Source: an uncultured Faecalibacterium sp. (GTDB lineage: Bacteria; Bacillota; Clostridia; Oscillospirales; Ruminococcaceae). From it: a DNA stretch of 29,147 bases. Below, in pieces: positions 23,106 to 29,147 of this stretch. The translations under genes and the position numbers were made by a program. The stretch's first letter is position 1, and the number at the start of each line of letters is the position of its first letter. Location of the stretch: assembly GCA_937880095.1 (NCBI GenBank), contig CALFLK010000010.1, forward strand, positions 1 to 29,147, in the 5' to 3' direction. The notes below the pieces were generated by a model. The model had not been told where the DNA came from. It saw nothing but the letters and a program-made list of their open reading frames with translations, and searched no databases.

Positions 23106-25064
23106 TTATGCTTCCGGCACCTTGTAAATTGCCGTATCTTCTGTTTCGAAAACAGGCTCCACACCAGCAAACGGATCGGGGCGCAGCCATTTGGTAACGA
23201 CCAGATAATCAATCCCTTCCTGCTGTGCCATGGCAAATGCAGTTTTTGCATCTTCGCACGCAAACATAACGTCGTTCACCTGCTCCAGCTGACGGCGCAT
23301 TTCGTCGTAATCGTGACCGTAAGTCAAACCATACAGCCAGCCTTCCACATAAGCCTGACGACCGCTCATTGCCGTCAGGTAATGCCAGATACCTTCCTTT
23401 GCGTAATAAGGATCTCGTGCATTGCGATTAGTTGCGAACATTTCATCCGGTTTCAGATTTTCACGCAGCCACATAGCCGTTTCTTCGTCAGCGGCTGTGA
23501 CGGTCTGCGGGTCGCGGGGATATTCCGGACGCATTCCCAGCGTATGGCGTGCCGCTTCAAAGCCGTTATATCCGTACGGTGCCAGCGTGATTGCTGTCGC
23601 AGCCAAACAGACACCAGCCAACACACCGGCACCCCCGCGCAGCGGCTTGCATTTTTTCAGCAGGTCTTCGATATCCAGTGCGCAGAACCACATGAACAGC
23701 AGTGCTGCCAGCAGGAAATACGCCTGAGAAGCTGAGTAGTGATAGTAGATGTAGTATGCCATCAAACCGCCAATGGTAGCGGCATTCACTACCAGACGCC
23801 CAAAGGAAAGCTCTTTGCGATGAATTGCACTGCATACCACGCTGATCAGCCACAGCGCAGCGCCCAAAGGCAGACTGCGCAGCACATCCAGGCACAAATC
23901 TTTCGGTGTCTGCCATACGGACAGAATCAAATTCTTCTGGGCAAACTGATACACGAAGTGCCAGCACAAAGCAAAGAAACCGCCGCCAATGCCTGCCATC
24001 AGCAGACCTCTGCGGTAAAAACGATGCTGGAACACCAAGCCAAAAATAACACTTGCCAGCAGCGCACAGGTCAGCAGCATACTGTACAGGTTTTTGGACA
24101 TGAGCAGCGTCAGGGTCGAAAGCGCAAATGCCACATAGAACCGCGGCGAAATCGTTTCGTCTTTTTCTGCACGGAAAATATAAATCAGCACCGCACACGT
24201 CAGACCCGTAGCGGTTGCCAGACCATTCATATCCAGCATGATGTCCAGCGTAATGCGAGATCGCCAGCCGTTCAGGAACAGAACCGCAAAGGGCATCATT
24301 GCTGCCAGCTTTTCCGATGCACCGTAAGTGCGTGCTGCAGCATACAGACCCACCACCAAGAACAGCAGCAAGAACGGATAAGTATAAAAACAGGTTGCTT
24401 CATACGGCAGCACGCCCGAAAACATGGCACCAAAACCGGAAATTGCATCGCCCAGATAATGGTAGCTCAGCTGAGAACCATACAGCTGAATATCCATAAA
24501 CGGCGAGCCCAGCTGCACTGCACCTGCGTTAGCGGTACGCCACATCATATCCTGCGGGTAAACCATGTTGCCCGCCATGCTCGCCTTGGAAAACGACAGC
24601 ACACCCTGAAAGGTAAAGACAAACAACGCACCCGCAAATGCCAGTACCAACAACGACCACTCCGGACGCATTTTCCACTGGATGCGCGGCTTATTTTCCC
24701 GCAGTGCCTTCACCCAGAGCCACAGCTGCCAAACCGTCAACGGCAACAGCGGAATCAGCATTCCCCACAGCGGCAGGGCAGTCAGGCGACCAACGGATAT
24801 ATAGGCAAGGAACAAAATACCCAGTCCCAGCGAAAAAGACATTACTGTTTTTTCTGCGCATGTCAGCTGCGGCATCAACAGTTCTGTTATACGCACACCC
24901 GGCAAATAGAGCAGACAAAATACAATACAATACCATATACAGCGAAAAACACTGCCGCCCGCCAGCGGAATCGCCGCAAAATACGTTATCCCTGCCGCAA
25001 TCAGCAGCGCAATACTAATCCGCTGCATCCACAGATTGATTTTTTCGTTTTTAAGCTGATTCAT
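23106..25064 (-). CDS. Large multi-pass membrane protein, GT-C glycosyltransferase-like
   Basis: 652 residues with about twelve or more membrane helices over the first 510, and a hydrophilic C-terminal part of about 140 residues. The first long loop (about 165-225) contains an acidic position and QLSYHYLGD, similar in place to the catalytic loop of lipid-linked sugar transferases. The C-terminal part has ETAMWLREN and 'DYLVV', patterns often found after the membrane domain of GT-C proteins. This points to a polyprenyl-phosphate-sugar dependent transferase working at the outer face of the membrane, but the acceptor is unknown. I chose ATG 25064 (MNQLKNEK); the frame reaches 25109, but that part overlaps a possible promoter (TTGCGG 25104-25109, TATACA 25082-25087). 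The ribosome binding site is weak. Confidence 0.75.
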   Translation of the reverse strand: MNQLKNEKINLWMQRISIALLIAAGITYFAAIPLAGGSVFRCIWYCIVFCLLYLPGVRITELLMPQLTCAEKTVMSFSLGLGILFLAYISVGRLTALPLWGMLIPLLPLTVWQLWLWVKALRENKPRIQWKMRPEWSLLVLAFAGALFVFTFQGVLSFSKASMAGNMVYPQDMMWRTANAGAVQLGSPFMDIQLYGSQLSYHYLGDAISGFGAMFSGVLPYEATCFYTYPFLLLFLVVGLYAAARTYGASEKLAAMMPFAVLFLNGWRSRITLDIMLDMNGLATATGLTCAVLIYIFRAEKDETISPRFYVAFALSTLTLLMSKNLYSMLLTCALLASVIFGLVFQHRFYRRGLLMAGIGGGFFALCWHFVYQFAQKNLILSVWQTPKDLCLDVLRSLPLGAALWLISVVCSAIHRKELSFGRLVVNAATIGGLMAYYIYYHYSASQAYFLLAALLFMWFCALDIEDLLKKCKPLRGGAGVLAGVCLAATAITLAPYGYNGFEAARHTLGMRPEYPRDPQTVTAADEETAMWLRENLKPDEMFATNRNARDPYYAKEGIWHYLTAMSGRQAYVEGWLYGLTYGHDYDEMRRQLEQVNDVMFACEDAKTAFAMAQQEGIDYLVVTKWLRPDPFAGVEPVFETEDTAIYKVPEA

Positions 25065-25141
25065 TTTCCATACACCTACTCTGTATACTCGGGCAGCTGC
25101 AAACCGCAATTTTTCTCTGGCCCGGTTAGAAATATATACGA

Positions 25142-25181
25142 AAAAAGCCCGTTTACAACAAATGCGTAAACGAGCTTTTTT
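25142..25181 (-). terminator. Terminator of the tRNA-Ser transcript
   Basis: On the minus strand GCTCGTTTAC pairs with GTAAACGGGC (one G-T pair) around a 9-base loop, with A-runs before and a run of six T after it. It lies directly downstream of tRNA-Ser(GCT) and upstream of the GT-C-like gene. Confidence 0.85.
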
Positions 25182-25272
25182 TGGCGGAGTAAGAGAGATT
25201 TGAACTCTCGCGCCGGTTTCCCGACCTACGCCCTTAGCAGGGGCGCCTCTTCGACCTCTTGAGTATTACTCC
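25182..25272 (-). tRNA. tRNA-Ser (anticodon GCT)
   Basis: A 91-base class II tRNA with acceptor stem GGAGTAA/TTACTCC, anticodon GCT (25236-25238 on the minus strand) in loop CTGCTAA, a long variable arm (GGTCGGGAAACCGGC region) and an encoded CCA. It reads AGC/AGU codons. It is the second tRNA of a two-gene unit. Confidence 0.95.
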
Positions 25273-25308
25273 AGAGCAAAGTGATTAAAAATATTCACTT
25301 TTAATAAA

Positions 25309-25396
25309 TGGCGGAGAGAGTGGGATTCGAACCCACGGAGGTGTGACCCTCGGCAGTTTTCAAGACTGCTTCCTTAAACCACTCGGACATCTCTCC
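25309..25396 (-). tRNA. tRNA-Ser (anticodon TGA)
   Basis: An 88-base class II tRNA with acceptor stem GGAGAGA/TCTCTCC, anticodon TGA (25360-25362 on the minus strand), a long variable arm, the GGTTCGAATCC T arm and an encoded CCA. It reads UCN codons. A 36-base spacer separates it from tRNA-Ser(GCT). Confidence 0.95.
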
Positions 25397-25436
25397 AGAG
25401 TGGACCGTGGTGCCGCCTGCACCAGATGCGATACAA

Positions 25437-25465
25437 ATATTATCACATAATCCATCCAGCGTCAA
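25437..25465 (-). promoter_or_regulatory. tRNA-Ser operon promoter
   Basis: On the minus strand TTGACG (25460-25465) and TAATAT (25437-25442) with a 17-base spacer, 40 bases before the first tRNA-Ser. A T-run upstream (25470-25480 region) may act as an UP element. Confidence 0.7.
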
Positions 25466-25505
25466 GTCTTTTTCCAAAAAAAGTCTCCCGTCTTGCGTTT
25501 TTTTC

Positions 25506-25796
25506 TTATGCCACCCACAATTTCGGTGTTTCCTGCGCAGGCGCAGTACGCTGGTGAGGCGCTTCCTGATTTCGGCGCATCTGCTGTGCTGCACGTTTTG
25601 CCTGCCGTGCCACACGTTCCATATGCTGAATTTCGTCCCATGCTGCATGGATTGCTACCGCCAGGCTCAAACAAAGCACAAAGCACGCCAAACGATTCAT
25701 TTCCCCGATGGCGAATGCACCCATAAACATCAGTTCCGCCACCAGCATCAGGGGAACACCCAAATTCAACGCTGCGTACTTTACCATGTTTTTCAT
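25506..25796 (-). CDS. Small membrane protein divergent from a LexA-like repressor gene
   Basis: 96 residues of unknown function. Two adjoining hydrophobic helices (about 7-30 and 35-52) form a membrane hairpin, followed by an amphipathic, Arg/Gln/Ala-rich helix (about 53-78) and a Pro/Thr/Gln tail. GGGAGG lies just upstream of ATG 25796, which makes translation likely. The promoter (25861-25889) and leader contain GTTGTA/TACAAC elements shared with the divergent repressor gene, so it is probably the target of that repressor. It has no resemblance I can name. Holin, toxin, or host-envelope modulator are all open options. The gene stop is followed by a T-run but no clear hairpin. Confidence 0.7.
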   Translation of the reverse strand: MKNMVKYAALNLGVPLMLVAELMFMGAFAIGEMNRLACFVLCLSLAVAIHAAWDEIQHMERVARQAKRAAQQMRRNQEAPHQRTAPAQETPKLWVA

Positions 25797-25822
25797 GTTT
25801 GTTCCTCCCTTTATGCCTCACT

Positions 25823-25840
25823 CGGTTGTAAATACAACCG
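25823..25840. promoter_or_regulatory. Perfect 18-base palindrome, candidate repressor operator
   Basis: CGGTTGTA-AA-TACAACCG has 8-base perfect arms around a 2-base centre. It lies in the predicted leader of the small membrane protein gene, 27 bases before its start codon. The half-site GTTGTA recurs in the other elements of this intergenic region. Confidence 0.65.
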
Positions 25841-25860
25841 TTTGTTGTTTCTTCTGCCCC

Positions 25861-25889
25861 ATGATAATACAACCATTCGTTGTTGTCAA
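25861..25889 (-). promoter_or_regulatory. Promoter of the small membrane protein gene
   Basis: On the minus strand a perfect TTGACA (25884-25889) and TATCAT (25861-25866) with a 17-base spacer. The spacer is filled by ACAAC-N5-GTTGT (25869-25883), so a bound repressor would block it. Confidence 0.75.
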
Positions 25890-25904
25890 CTGTATTTTTA
25901 CAAC
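25868..25904. promoter_or_regulatory. Two further operator-like elements
   Basis: TACAAC occurs at 25868-25873 and again at 25899-25904. The first belongs to ACAAC-CATTC-GTTGT (25869-25883); the second to TGTA-TTTT-TACA (25891-25902). Both share the half-site of the perfect palindrome at 25823-25840. Confidence 0.5.
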
Positions 25905-25931
25905 TTTCGACCGATTCCTTCCTTGCTTTCC

Positions 25932-25960
25932 TTTACAATTACATCTTTTAGTTGTATACT
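25932..25960 (+). promoter_or_regulatory. Promoter of the LexA-like repressor gene
   Basis: TTTACA (25932-25937) and TATACT (25955-25960) with a 17-base spacer. GTTGTA (25951-25956) overlaps the -10 element, which suggests that the repressor controls its own gene. Confidence 0.7.
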
Positions 25961-25994
25961 GTTAAGTAACAAATTAGGACAGGAGCTTGTACCT

Positions 25995-26627
25995 ATGGAA
26001 TTTTCGAAACAGCTGCGCGCAGCGCGCAAGGCAGCCCATCTCAGCCAAACCGAGCTGGCTACCAGCCTGGGTGTTACGCAACAGGCTGTTGGTAAATGGG
26101 AAAACGGCAAATCTTCGCCGGACCCTTCCACTTTGGCGCGTATTGCCGCTTTGCTGCACACGACTACCGATGCGCTTTTGGGTCTGCATCGTGAAAATGA
26201 AACCACGCGCGCTGCGGAGGATCGCTTCTTCGGCGGCTATCAGGAAAGCCTGATCCCTGTGATCGGCACCGTGAAAGCCGGATATGGTGCGCTTGCCTTT
26301 GAAGAAGACTACGGTCAGGAATACGCACGCGTCAAAGATCCCGCCAACTATTTTTATCTGGTAGTCAAGGGTGACAGCATGGAGCCCCGCATCCTGGATG
26401 GTGACCTTGCACTGGTGCATCGCCAGAACACACTGGAAAACGGCGATCTGGGCGTTTTCGTCTATGGCTCTGAGGGCGAAGGCACCCTGAAAAAATATGT
26501 GCAGCGCGGGAACACTATTATTTTACAGCCCTTCAACCACAATTATGACGACCTGGTCATAAAAGGTGAAGAATTGAACTCGCTGTACATTGCCGGTAAG
26601 GTAGTGGAAACCAAGGCAAAGTGGTAA
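25995..26627 (+). CDS. XRE-LexA/CI-like self-cleaving transcriptional repressor
   Basis: 210 residues. Residues 4-63 are an XRE-type helix-turn-helix (LSQTELATSLGVTQQAVGKWENGK spans the binding helices). Residues 85-205 are a LexA-like S24 peptidase: catalytic Ser128 (KGDSMEP) and Lys166 (GTLKKY), and the expected self-cleavage site Ala95-Gly96 in VKAGYG, which aligns with the Ala-Gly site of LexA and phage CI. It should therefore be inactivated by RecA filaments during DNA damage. ATG 25995 has AGGAG 9 bases upstream; the longer open frame upstream runs through the promoter region and is not coding. It is not the housekeeping LexA, whose N-terminal domain is a winged helix. It is divergent from the small membrane protein gene. 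Confidence 0.92.
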   Translation: MEFSKQLRAARKAAHLSQTELATSLGVTQQAVGKWENGKSSPDPSTLARIAALLHTTTDALLGLHRENETTRAAEDRFFGGYQESLIPVIGTVKAGYGALAFEEDYGQEYARVKDPANYFYLVVKGDSMEPRILDGDLALVHRQNTLENGDLGVFVYGSEGEGTLKKYVQRGNTIILQPFNHNYDDLVIKGEELNSLYIAGKVVETKAKW

Positions 26628-26639
26628 TTGTATTCACCC

Positions 26640-26685
26640 CGAAATAAATTATTTCGAGCAGCCCAAGCCGGGCTGCTCTTTTTTG
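26640..26685 (+). terminator. Terminator after the LexA-like gene
   Basis: A small A/T hairpin (26640-26656) is followed by GAGCAGCCC (26656-26664) pairing with GGGCTGCTC (26670-26678) and a T-run. Confidence 0.88.
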
Positions 26686-26770
26686 CTTGTTTTTTTACTG
26701 CGCACATCCAAAAATAACGGGAACAGGAAAAATTATTCCGAATGTTTTGTAAATTATCTATTTCTCCCCC

Positions 26771-26798
26771 TTGCTAAAAACTGGGTTTATGCTATACT
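26771..26798 (+). promoter_or_regulatory. Cyclophilin gene promoter
   Basis: TTGCTA (26771-26776) and TATACT (26793-26798) with a 16-base spacer; a TG one base before the -10 box gives an extended -10 element. The leader is about 75 bases. Confidence 0.65.
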
Positions 26799-26879
26799 GT
26801 CCTTTAGTTTGCAGCGGCAACTGACCACTGCAATAAGTATCATCGACCCAAAGGGTCACAAATAAAAGGAGTTTGCAAA

Positions 26880-27350
26880 ATGGTTCGCATTACCATGGAA
26901 GACGGCGGCGTAATTGATATCGAGCTGGATACCGAGGCTGCCCCCATTACCTGTGAGAACTTTCTGAAGCTGGTCAAGTCTGGTTTTTATGACGGTCTGA
27001 CCTTCCACCGTGTCATCCCCGGATTCATGATCCAGGGTGGCTGCCCTCTGGGCACTGGTACCGGTGGTCCCGGCTGGACCATTAAGGGTGAGTTCGCTGC
27101 AAACGGCGTAAACAACCCCATCAAGCACACCCGCGGTGTTGTCAGCATGGCTCGTTCCATGGACCCCAACAGCGCAGGCAGCCAGTTCTTCATCATGCAT
27201 CATAACGCATCCCACCTGGACGGTCAGTACGCTGCTTTCGGCCGCGTTGTTGCAGGCATGGAAGTAGTAGACAAGATTGCTTCTGTTGTAACTGACTGGA
27301 ACGACAAGCCCCGCATTCCTGTGCGTATGGCAAAGGTCGAGGAGATCTAA
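26880..27350 (+). CDS. Cyclophilin-type peptidyl-prolyl cis-trans isomerase
   Basis: Catalyses isomerisation of X-Pro bonds; cytoplasmic, as there is no signal peptide. The 156 residues contain the cyclophilin core FHRVIPGFMIQGG (42-54) with the catalytic Arg44 and Gln52, and GSQFFI (100-105). The position of human CypA Trp121 is His112 (SHLDG), a change common in bacterial cyclophilins that usually lowers cyclosporin binding. AAGGAG lies upstream of ATG 26880. It is a single gene with its own promoter and a strong terminator, and codon use suggests high expression. Confidence 0.95.
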   Translation: MVRITMEDGGVIDIELDTEAAPITCENFLKLVKSGFYDGLTFHRVIPGFMIQGGCPLGTGTGGPGWTIKGEFAANGVNNPIKHTRGVVSMARSMDPNSAGSQFFIMHHNASHLDGQYAAFGRVVAGMEVVDKIASVVTDWNDKPRIPVRMAKVEEI

Positions 27351-27376
27351 TCTCTCTGCACCCAATTGATTTGAAC

Positions 27377-27415
27377 AAAAAAGCGCGCCGCAGAATTTTC
27401 TGCAGCGCGCTTTTT
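27377..27415. terminator. Bidirectional terminator after the cyclophilin gene
   Basis: GCGCGC (27383-27388) pairs with GCGCGC (27405-27410), extended inward by GCAGA/TCTGC with one mismatch, flanked by A-runs on the left and T-runs on the right. The convergent small-gene pair stops 31 bases further on. Confidence 0.85.
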
Positions 27416-27445
27416 CTATGTTACTTTATCTGTTTGTATTAGAAA

Positions 27446-27802
27446 TCAATGCCACAACGTCTGCCACTTTGCCGCAAACTCCTCCAGCGGGGTAATGATG
27501 GTTTGCAGGGATTCCATCACATCGGATACCGTTTCCAGCTTTTCGTCAGCGTCCTCCAGAAAAGCCGACGTTTCCTCCTGAATGGCAGCAATCTGGCTTT
27601 CCGTCTGATTCATAAACGCCACACAGCGAGGTACAAACACCAGCAATGCTACCACAACAATGGCGCACTTGATAAAAAACCAGATACGACGCTTTTTCTC
27701 ACGCTCTTCCTGCCGTTCCAGCAGCTCAGTCTGATGTGCCAGCGCGCTTTCCAGCTCCGTGATTTTCGCTTCCAGTCGTTCTTTTTCCGTGTAGTCGTCC
27801 AT
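27446..27802 (-). CDS. Small coiled-coil membrane protein of unknown function
   Basis: 118 residues. A charged coiled coil (about 5-38) leads into one membrane helix (40-57), then a second helical part (about 64-100) with heptad-like spacing. There is no signal peptide and no known motif; by layout the N-terminus is probably cytoplasmic. ATG 27802 has GGGAGGG upstream; the frame extends 33 codons further but would overlap the neighbouring gene. It follows the next gene by 40 bases on the same strand, so the two are probably one operon. The layout recalls small phage or element-encoded membrane proteins, without proof. Confidence 0.65.
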   Translation of the reverse strand: MDDYTEKERLEAKITELESALAHQTELLERQEEREKKRRIWFFIKCAIVVVALLVFVPRCVAFMNQTESQIAAIQEETSAFLEDADEKLETVSDVMESLQTIITPLEEFAAKWQTLWH

Positions 27803-27842
27803 AGTATTCCCTCCCTGATTGCTTTTTCTCAGTATAGCAGAA

Positions 27843-28190
27843 TTACACCGCAGCGTCCACGCTGTCGACATAAGTTTCGCGCAGTTTCCGATACTCTGCA
27901 AGGTCCGTACTTTGCCGCAAAATATGGGTCAATACATTGTCCCGCGCAGTCGCTGCCTGCTGCATCAACTGTTCCAGCTGGTCTGCCAGTGTGCCGGCAC
28001 GGTGCAAAATCTCAGCCGGGGATAAAAGCCCATCTCTGCATTGCACCGGCGCATCCGATGCATCCGGGCTTTCCAGCCCAAACTCCTCGATTGCCTGTAC
28101 ATACTCGCCCAGGCGATCCTCCACTTGATGCGCTTGTTGCAAAATACACCGGTACTGACACAATAAATCTTTACTCTCTTCTGTTTTCAC
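27843..28190 (-). CDS. Small helical protein of unknown function, divergent from an XRE gene
   Basis: 115 residues, predicted mostly helical, soluble and acidic, with Gln/Leu-rich helices (about 1-38, 55-85, 88-110). No catalytic motif is visible. It starts at a GTG (28190) with GGAGG 6 bases upstream, which is a strong sign that it is translated. It is the first gene of a two-gene leftward unit and lies back to back with the XRE-ImmA-like pair, so it may be controlled by that XRE protein. I do not recognise a family. Confidence 0.6.
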   Translation of the reverse strand: MKTEESKDLLCQYRCILQQAHQVEDRLGEYVQAIEEFGLESPDASDAPVQCRDGLLSPAEILHRAGTLADQLEQLMQQAATARDNVLTHILRQSTDLAEYRKLRETYVDSVDAAV

Positions 28191-28266
28191 GCGGGACCTC
28201 CTCTTTTCTGTACAGATTTCGGTACTACTGATTTGTTATACTCCGTAAGGGGCAAATAGAATCTCC

Positions 28267-28295
28267 TTGACGCAGTTCCTAATCAAGTATATAAT
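28267..28295 (+). promoter_or_regulatory. Strong promoter of the XRE-ImmA-like pair
   Basis: TTGACG (28267-28272) and a perfect TATAAT (28290-28295) with a 17-base spacer. A TCAAGTA element (28283-28289) fills the end of the spacer. Confidence 0.8.
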
Positions 28296-28338
28296 ATTTC
28301 TTGGAAACCTGTTGTTTCCGTCTTTCATTTGCATTTTA

Positions 28339-28364
28339 TACTTGGTCAAGTACTTTGTCAAGTA
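28339..28364. promoter_or_regulatory. Tandem operator-like repeats in the XRE gene leader
   Basis: TACTTG-GT-CAAGTA (28339-28352, arms perfect) is directly followed by TACTTT-GT-CAAGTA (28351-28364, one mismatch); the two share two bases. A third TCAAGTA lies in the promoter at 28283-28289. The repeats lie between the transcription start and the ribosome binding site. Confidence 0.65.
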
Positions 28365-28394
28365 TTTTTCCAAAAATCGAGAGGAGCCTTCGCC

Positions 28395-28757
28395 ATGTCC
28401 ATGCTATACGATACGGTGGCACGCCTTTGTGCCGACCGTGGCATCAGCGTCACCGCAGCCTGTAAACGCGCCGGAATCAGTCCCGGCATTTTGAGCGATT
28501 TGAAAAACGGGCGCAAAAAAACCGTTAGCATCGAAACCGCCCGCAGCCTTGCGGATGCGCTGGGGGTATCTGCCGATGAACTGACCGGCGGCACACACAC
28601 GGCAACGCCTGCGCAGGACGATTTGATTGCGTTTTATGGCGAAGTTAAGGATTATCTGGACGAGGACGACAAACAGGATCTCATTGCCTTTATGCGGGTA
28701 AAGGCCGAGCTGAAGAAAAATGACAAGAACCGAGAAGACGGAACAGGAGTTGGCTGA
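28395..28757 (+). CDS. XRE family transcriptional regulator (CI-like, short)
   Basis: 120 residues. The helix-turn-helix domain covers about 1-65 (TAACKRAGISPGILSDLKNG spans the recognition helix), with AARSLADALGVSADEL-like ending typical of HTH_3 proteins. The rest is acidic and helical, perhaps for dimerisation; no S24 peptidase domain is present. ATG 28395 has GAGGAG 8 bases upstream; the open frame continues upstream through the operator repeats and is not coding there. It is directly followed by an ImmA/IrrE-like gene whose start is one base after its stop, which fits the ImmR-ImmA scheme in which the protease removes the repressor. Confidence 0.88.
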   Translation: MSMLYDTVARLCADRGISVTAACKRAGISPGILSDLKNGRKKTVSIETARSLADALGVSADELTGGTHTATPAQDDLIAFYGEVKDYLDEDDKQDLIAFMRVKAELKKNDKNREDGTGVG

Positions 28758-28758
28758 T

Positions 28759-29127
28759 ATGGGCGTGCAGGTGGTGGGTTATCCGCCGCTGCACCGCAAG
28801 GCTGTTTCTTCACCGGATGGCTTTGTGATGTTGGGTCAGCTGAATGATAGCAGAGAAAAGCGCACCGTACTGGAACACGAAAAGCAGCATTTTCGGCTTG
28901 CCGCTTTTTACAAGCAGGATTGCCCCCCACAGGAGCGTCGCCGCAGCGAAGCCCGTGTGGATCGTGCATTGATTCAGGAGCTATGTCCCCTGCCCCAACT
29001 GCGGGATTTTCTGCGCAAGGGTCGCAGCGTAGCTGAAATTGCCGAAGAACTGGAAATCACCGAGGAACTGGTCACGCAGGCTTTTGCCTTTTACCGTGCT
29101 ATGAACCCGGATGCTTTTACCGATTGA
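28759..29127 (+). CDS. ImmA/IrrE-like zinc metallopeptidase domain protein
   Basis: 122 residues. HEKQH at 40-44 is an HExxH zinc motif, with Glu64 (RSEARVDRAL) in the place of the third ligand. The following LCPLPQLRDFL...SVAEIAEELEITEELVTQAF (76-109) is the C-terminal helical pattern of ImmA/IrrE proteins. In known systems such proteins cleave the partner XRE repressor after DNA damage or a signal. ATG 28759 has AGGAG 9 bases upstream and follows the XRE stop by one base (TGATATG); an ATG at 28720 inside the XRE gene is a possible but poorer start. The protein is short, as only the peptidase core is present. Confidence 0.8.
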   Translation: MGVQVVGYPPLHRKAVSSPDGFVMLGQLNDSREKRTVLEHEKQHFRLAAFYKQDCPPQERRRSEARVDRALIQELCPLPQLRDFLRKGRSVAEIAEELEITEELVTQAFAFYRAMNPDAFTD

Positions 29128-29147
29128 AATAAAAAAGCCCCGACATT
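29128..29147 (+). terminator. Left part of a probable terminator, cut by the window end
   Basis: An A-run followed by GCCCCGACATT begins 5 bases after the ImmA-like stop. This looks like the left arm of a GC-rich hairpin with flanking A-run like the others in this window, but the right arm lies outside. Confidence 0.35.

Noticed and set aside
25182..25396. tRNA-Ser genes as an attachment site for an integrated element
   Set aside because: No integrase and no copy of the tRNA 3' end were seen nearby, and the accessory genes lie on the 5' side of the tRNAs, where tRNA-targeting elements do not insert.
25407..25994. N-terminal extension of the LexA-like repressor frame
   Set aside because: It would run through the divergent gene, both promoters and the operators; AGGAG before ATG 25995 and the helix-turn-helix start fix the true beginning.
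28720..28758. Longer start for the ImmA-like gene at ATG 28720
   Set aside because: It has no good ribosome binding site and lies in the XRE coding end; AGGAG and the stop-start junction favour 28759.
1..29147. CRISPR arrays, insertion sequences or rRNA
   Set aside because: No regularly spaced direct repeats, transposase-like proteins, terminal inverted repeats or rRNA segments were recognised.

Overview
The window looks like chromosomal DNA of a strictly anaerobic, Gram-positive member of the Clostridia, probably a gut Oscillospirales-type bacterium. The evidence is a class III (oxygen-sensitive) ribonucleotide reductase with its activase, the Firmicutes gene order ecfA1-ecfA2-ecfT-truA, a ClpE-type zinc-finger Clp ATPase, TTGACA/TATAAT promoters with strong GGAGG ribosome binding sites, and CCA-encoding tRNA genes. 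Genus is not resolved from sequence alone.

Layout. 0.4-3.4 kb (+): nrdD and nrdG behind a promoter covered by two NrdR-box-like palindromes. 3.4-5.0 kb (-): a short RecQ helicase. 5.1-7.0 kb (+): a family 2 glycosyltransferase and an unusually small FAD-binding protein. 7.07-14.76 kb (-): a seven-gene tandem run ecfA1-ecfA2-ecfT-truA-(DUF5711-like)-cvpA-like-clpE with overlaps or gaps of at most 34 bases. 14.88-18.08 kb (-): ruvC-ruvA-ruvB and an rRNA-methyltransferase-like gene. 18.3-19.7 kb (+): tRNA-Val(GAC), about 0.5 kb of T-rich DNA without a gene, and a P-loop kinase-like gene. 19.75-21.65 kb (-): a one-polypeptide fructose-family PTS enzyme IIABC. 21.8-23.0 kb (+): an EstD-type esterase and ridA. 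23.1-25.5 kb (-): a large multi-pass GT-C-like membrane protein and two tRNA-Ser genes in one transcription unit.

The right end (25.5-29.15 kb) is the most accessory-looking part. It holds two phage-style regulatory switches. Switch 1 is a LexA/CI-like self-cleaving repressor facing a small membrane protein gene, with several GTTGTA/TACAAC elements lying in both promoters. Switch 2 is an XRE repressor translationally coupled to a small HExxH (ImmA/IrrE-like) protein, facing two genes for small helical proteins, with TCAAGTA repeats behind its promoter. A cyclophilin gene lies between them. No integrase, phage structural genes, transposase or CRISPR array was seen.

Nearly all convergent gene pairs are separated by long, perfect or nearly perfect hairpins with T-runs on both strands. 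Most genes are ordinary housekeeping genes; the unusual items are the two switches, the RecQ without a winged-helix domain, the minimal FAD protein, and the attachment of DUF5711/CvpA/ClpE to the ECF-truA operon.
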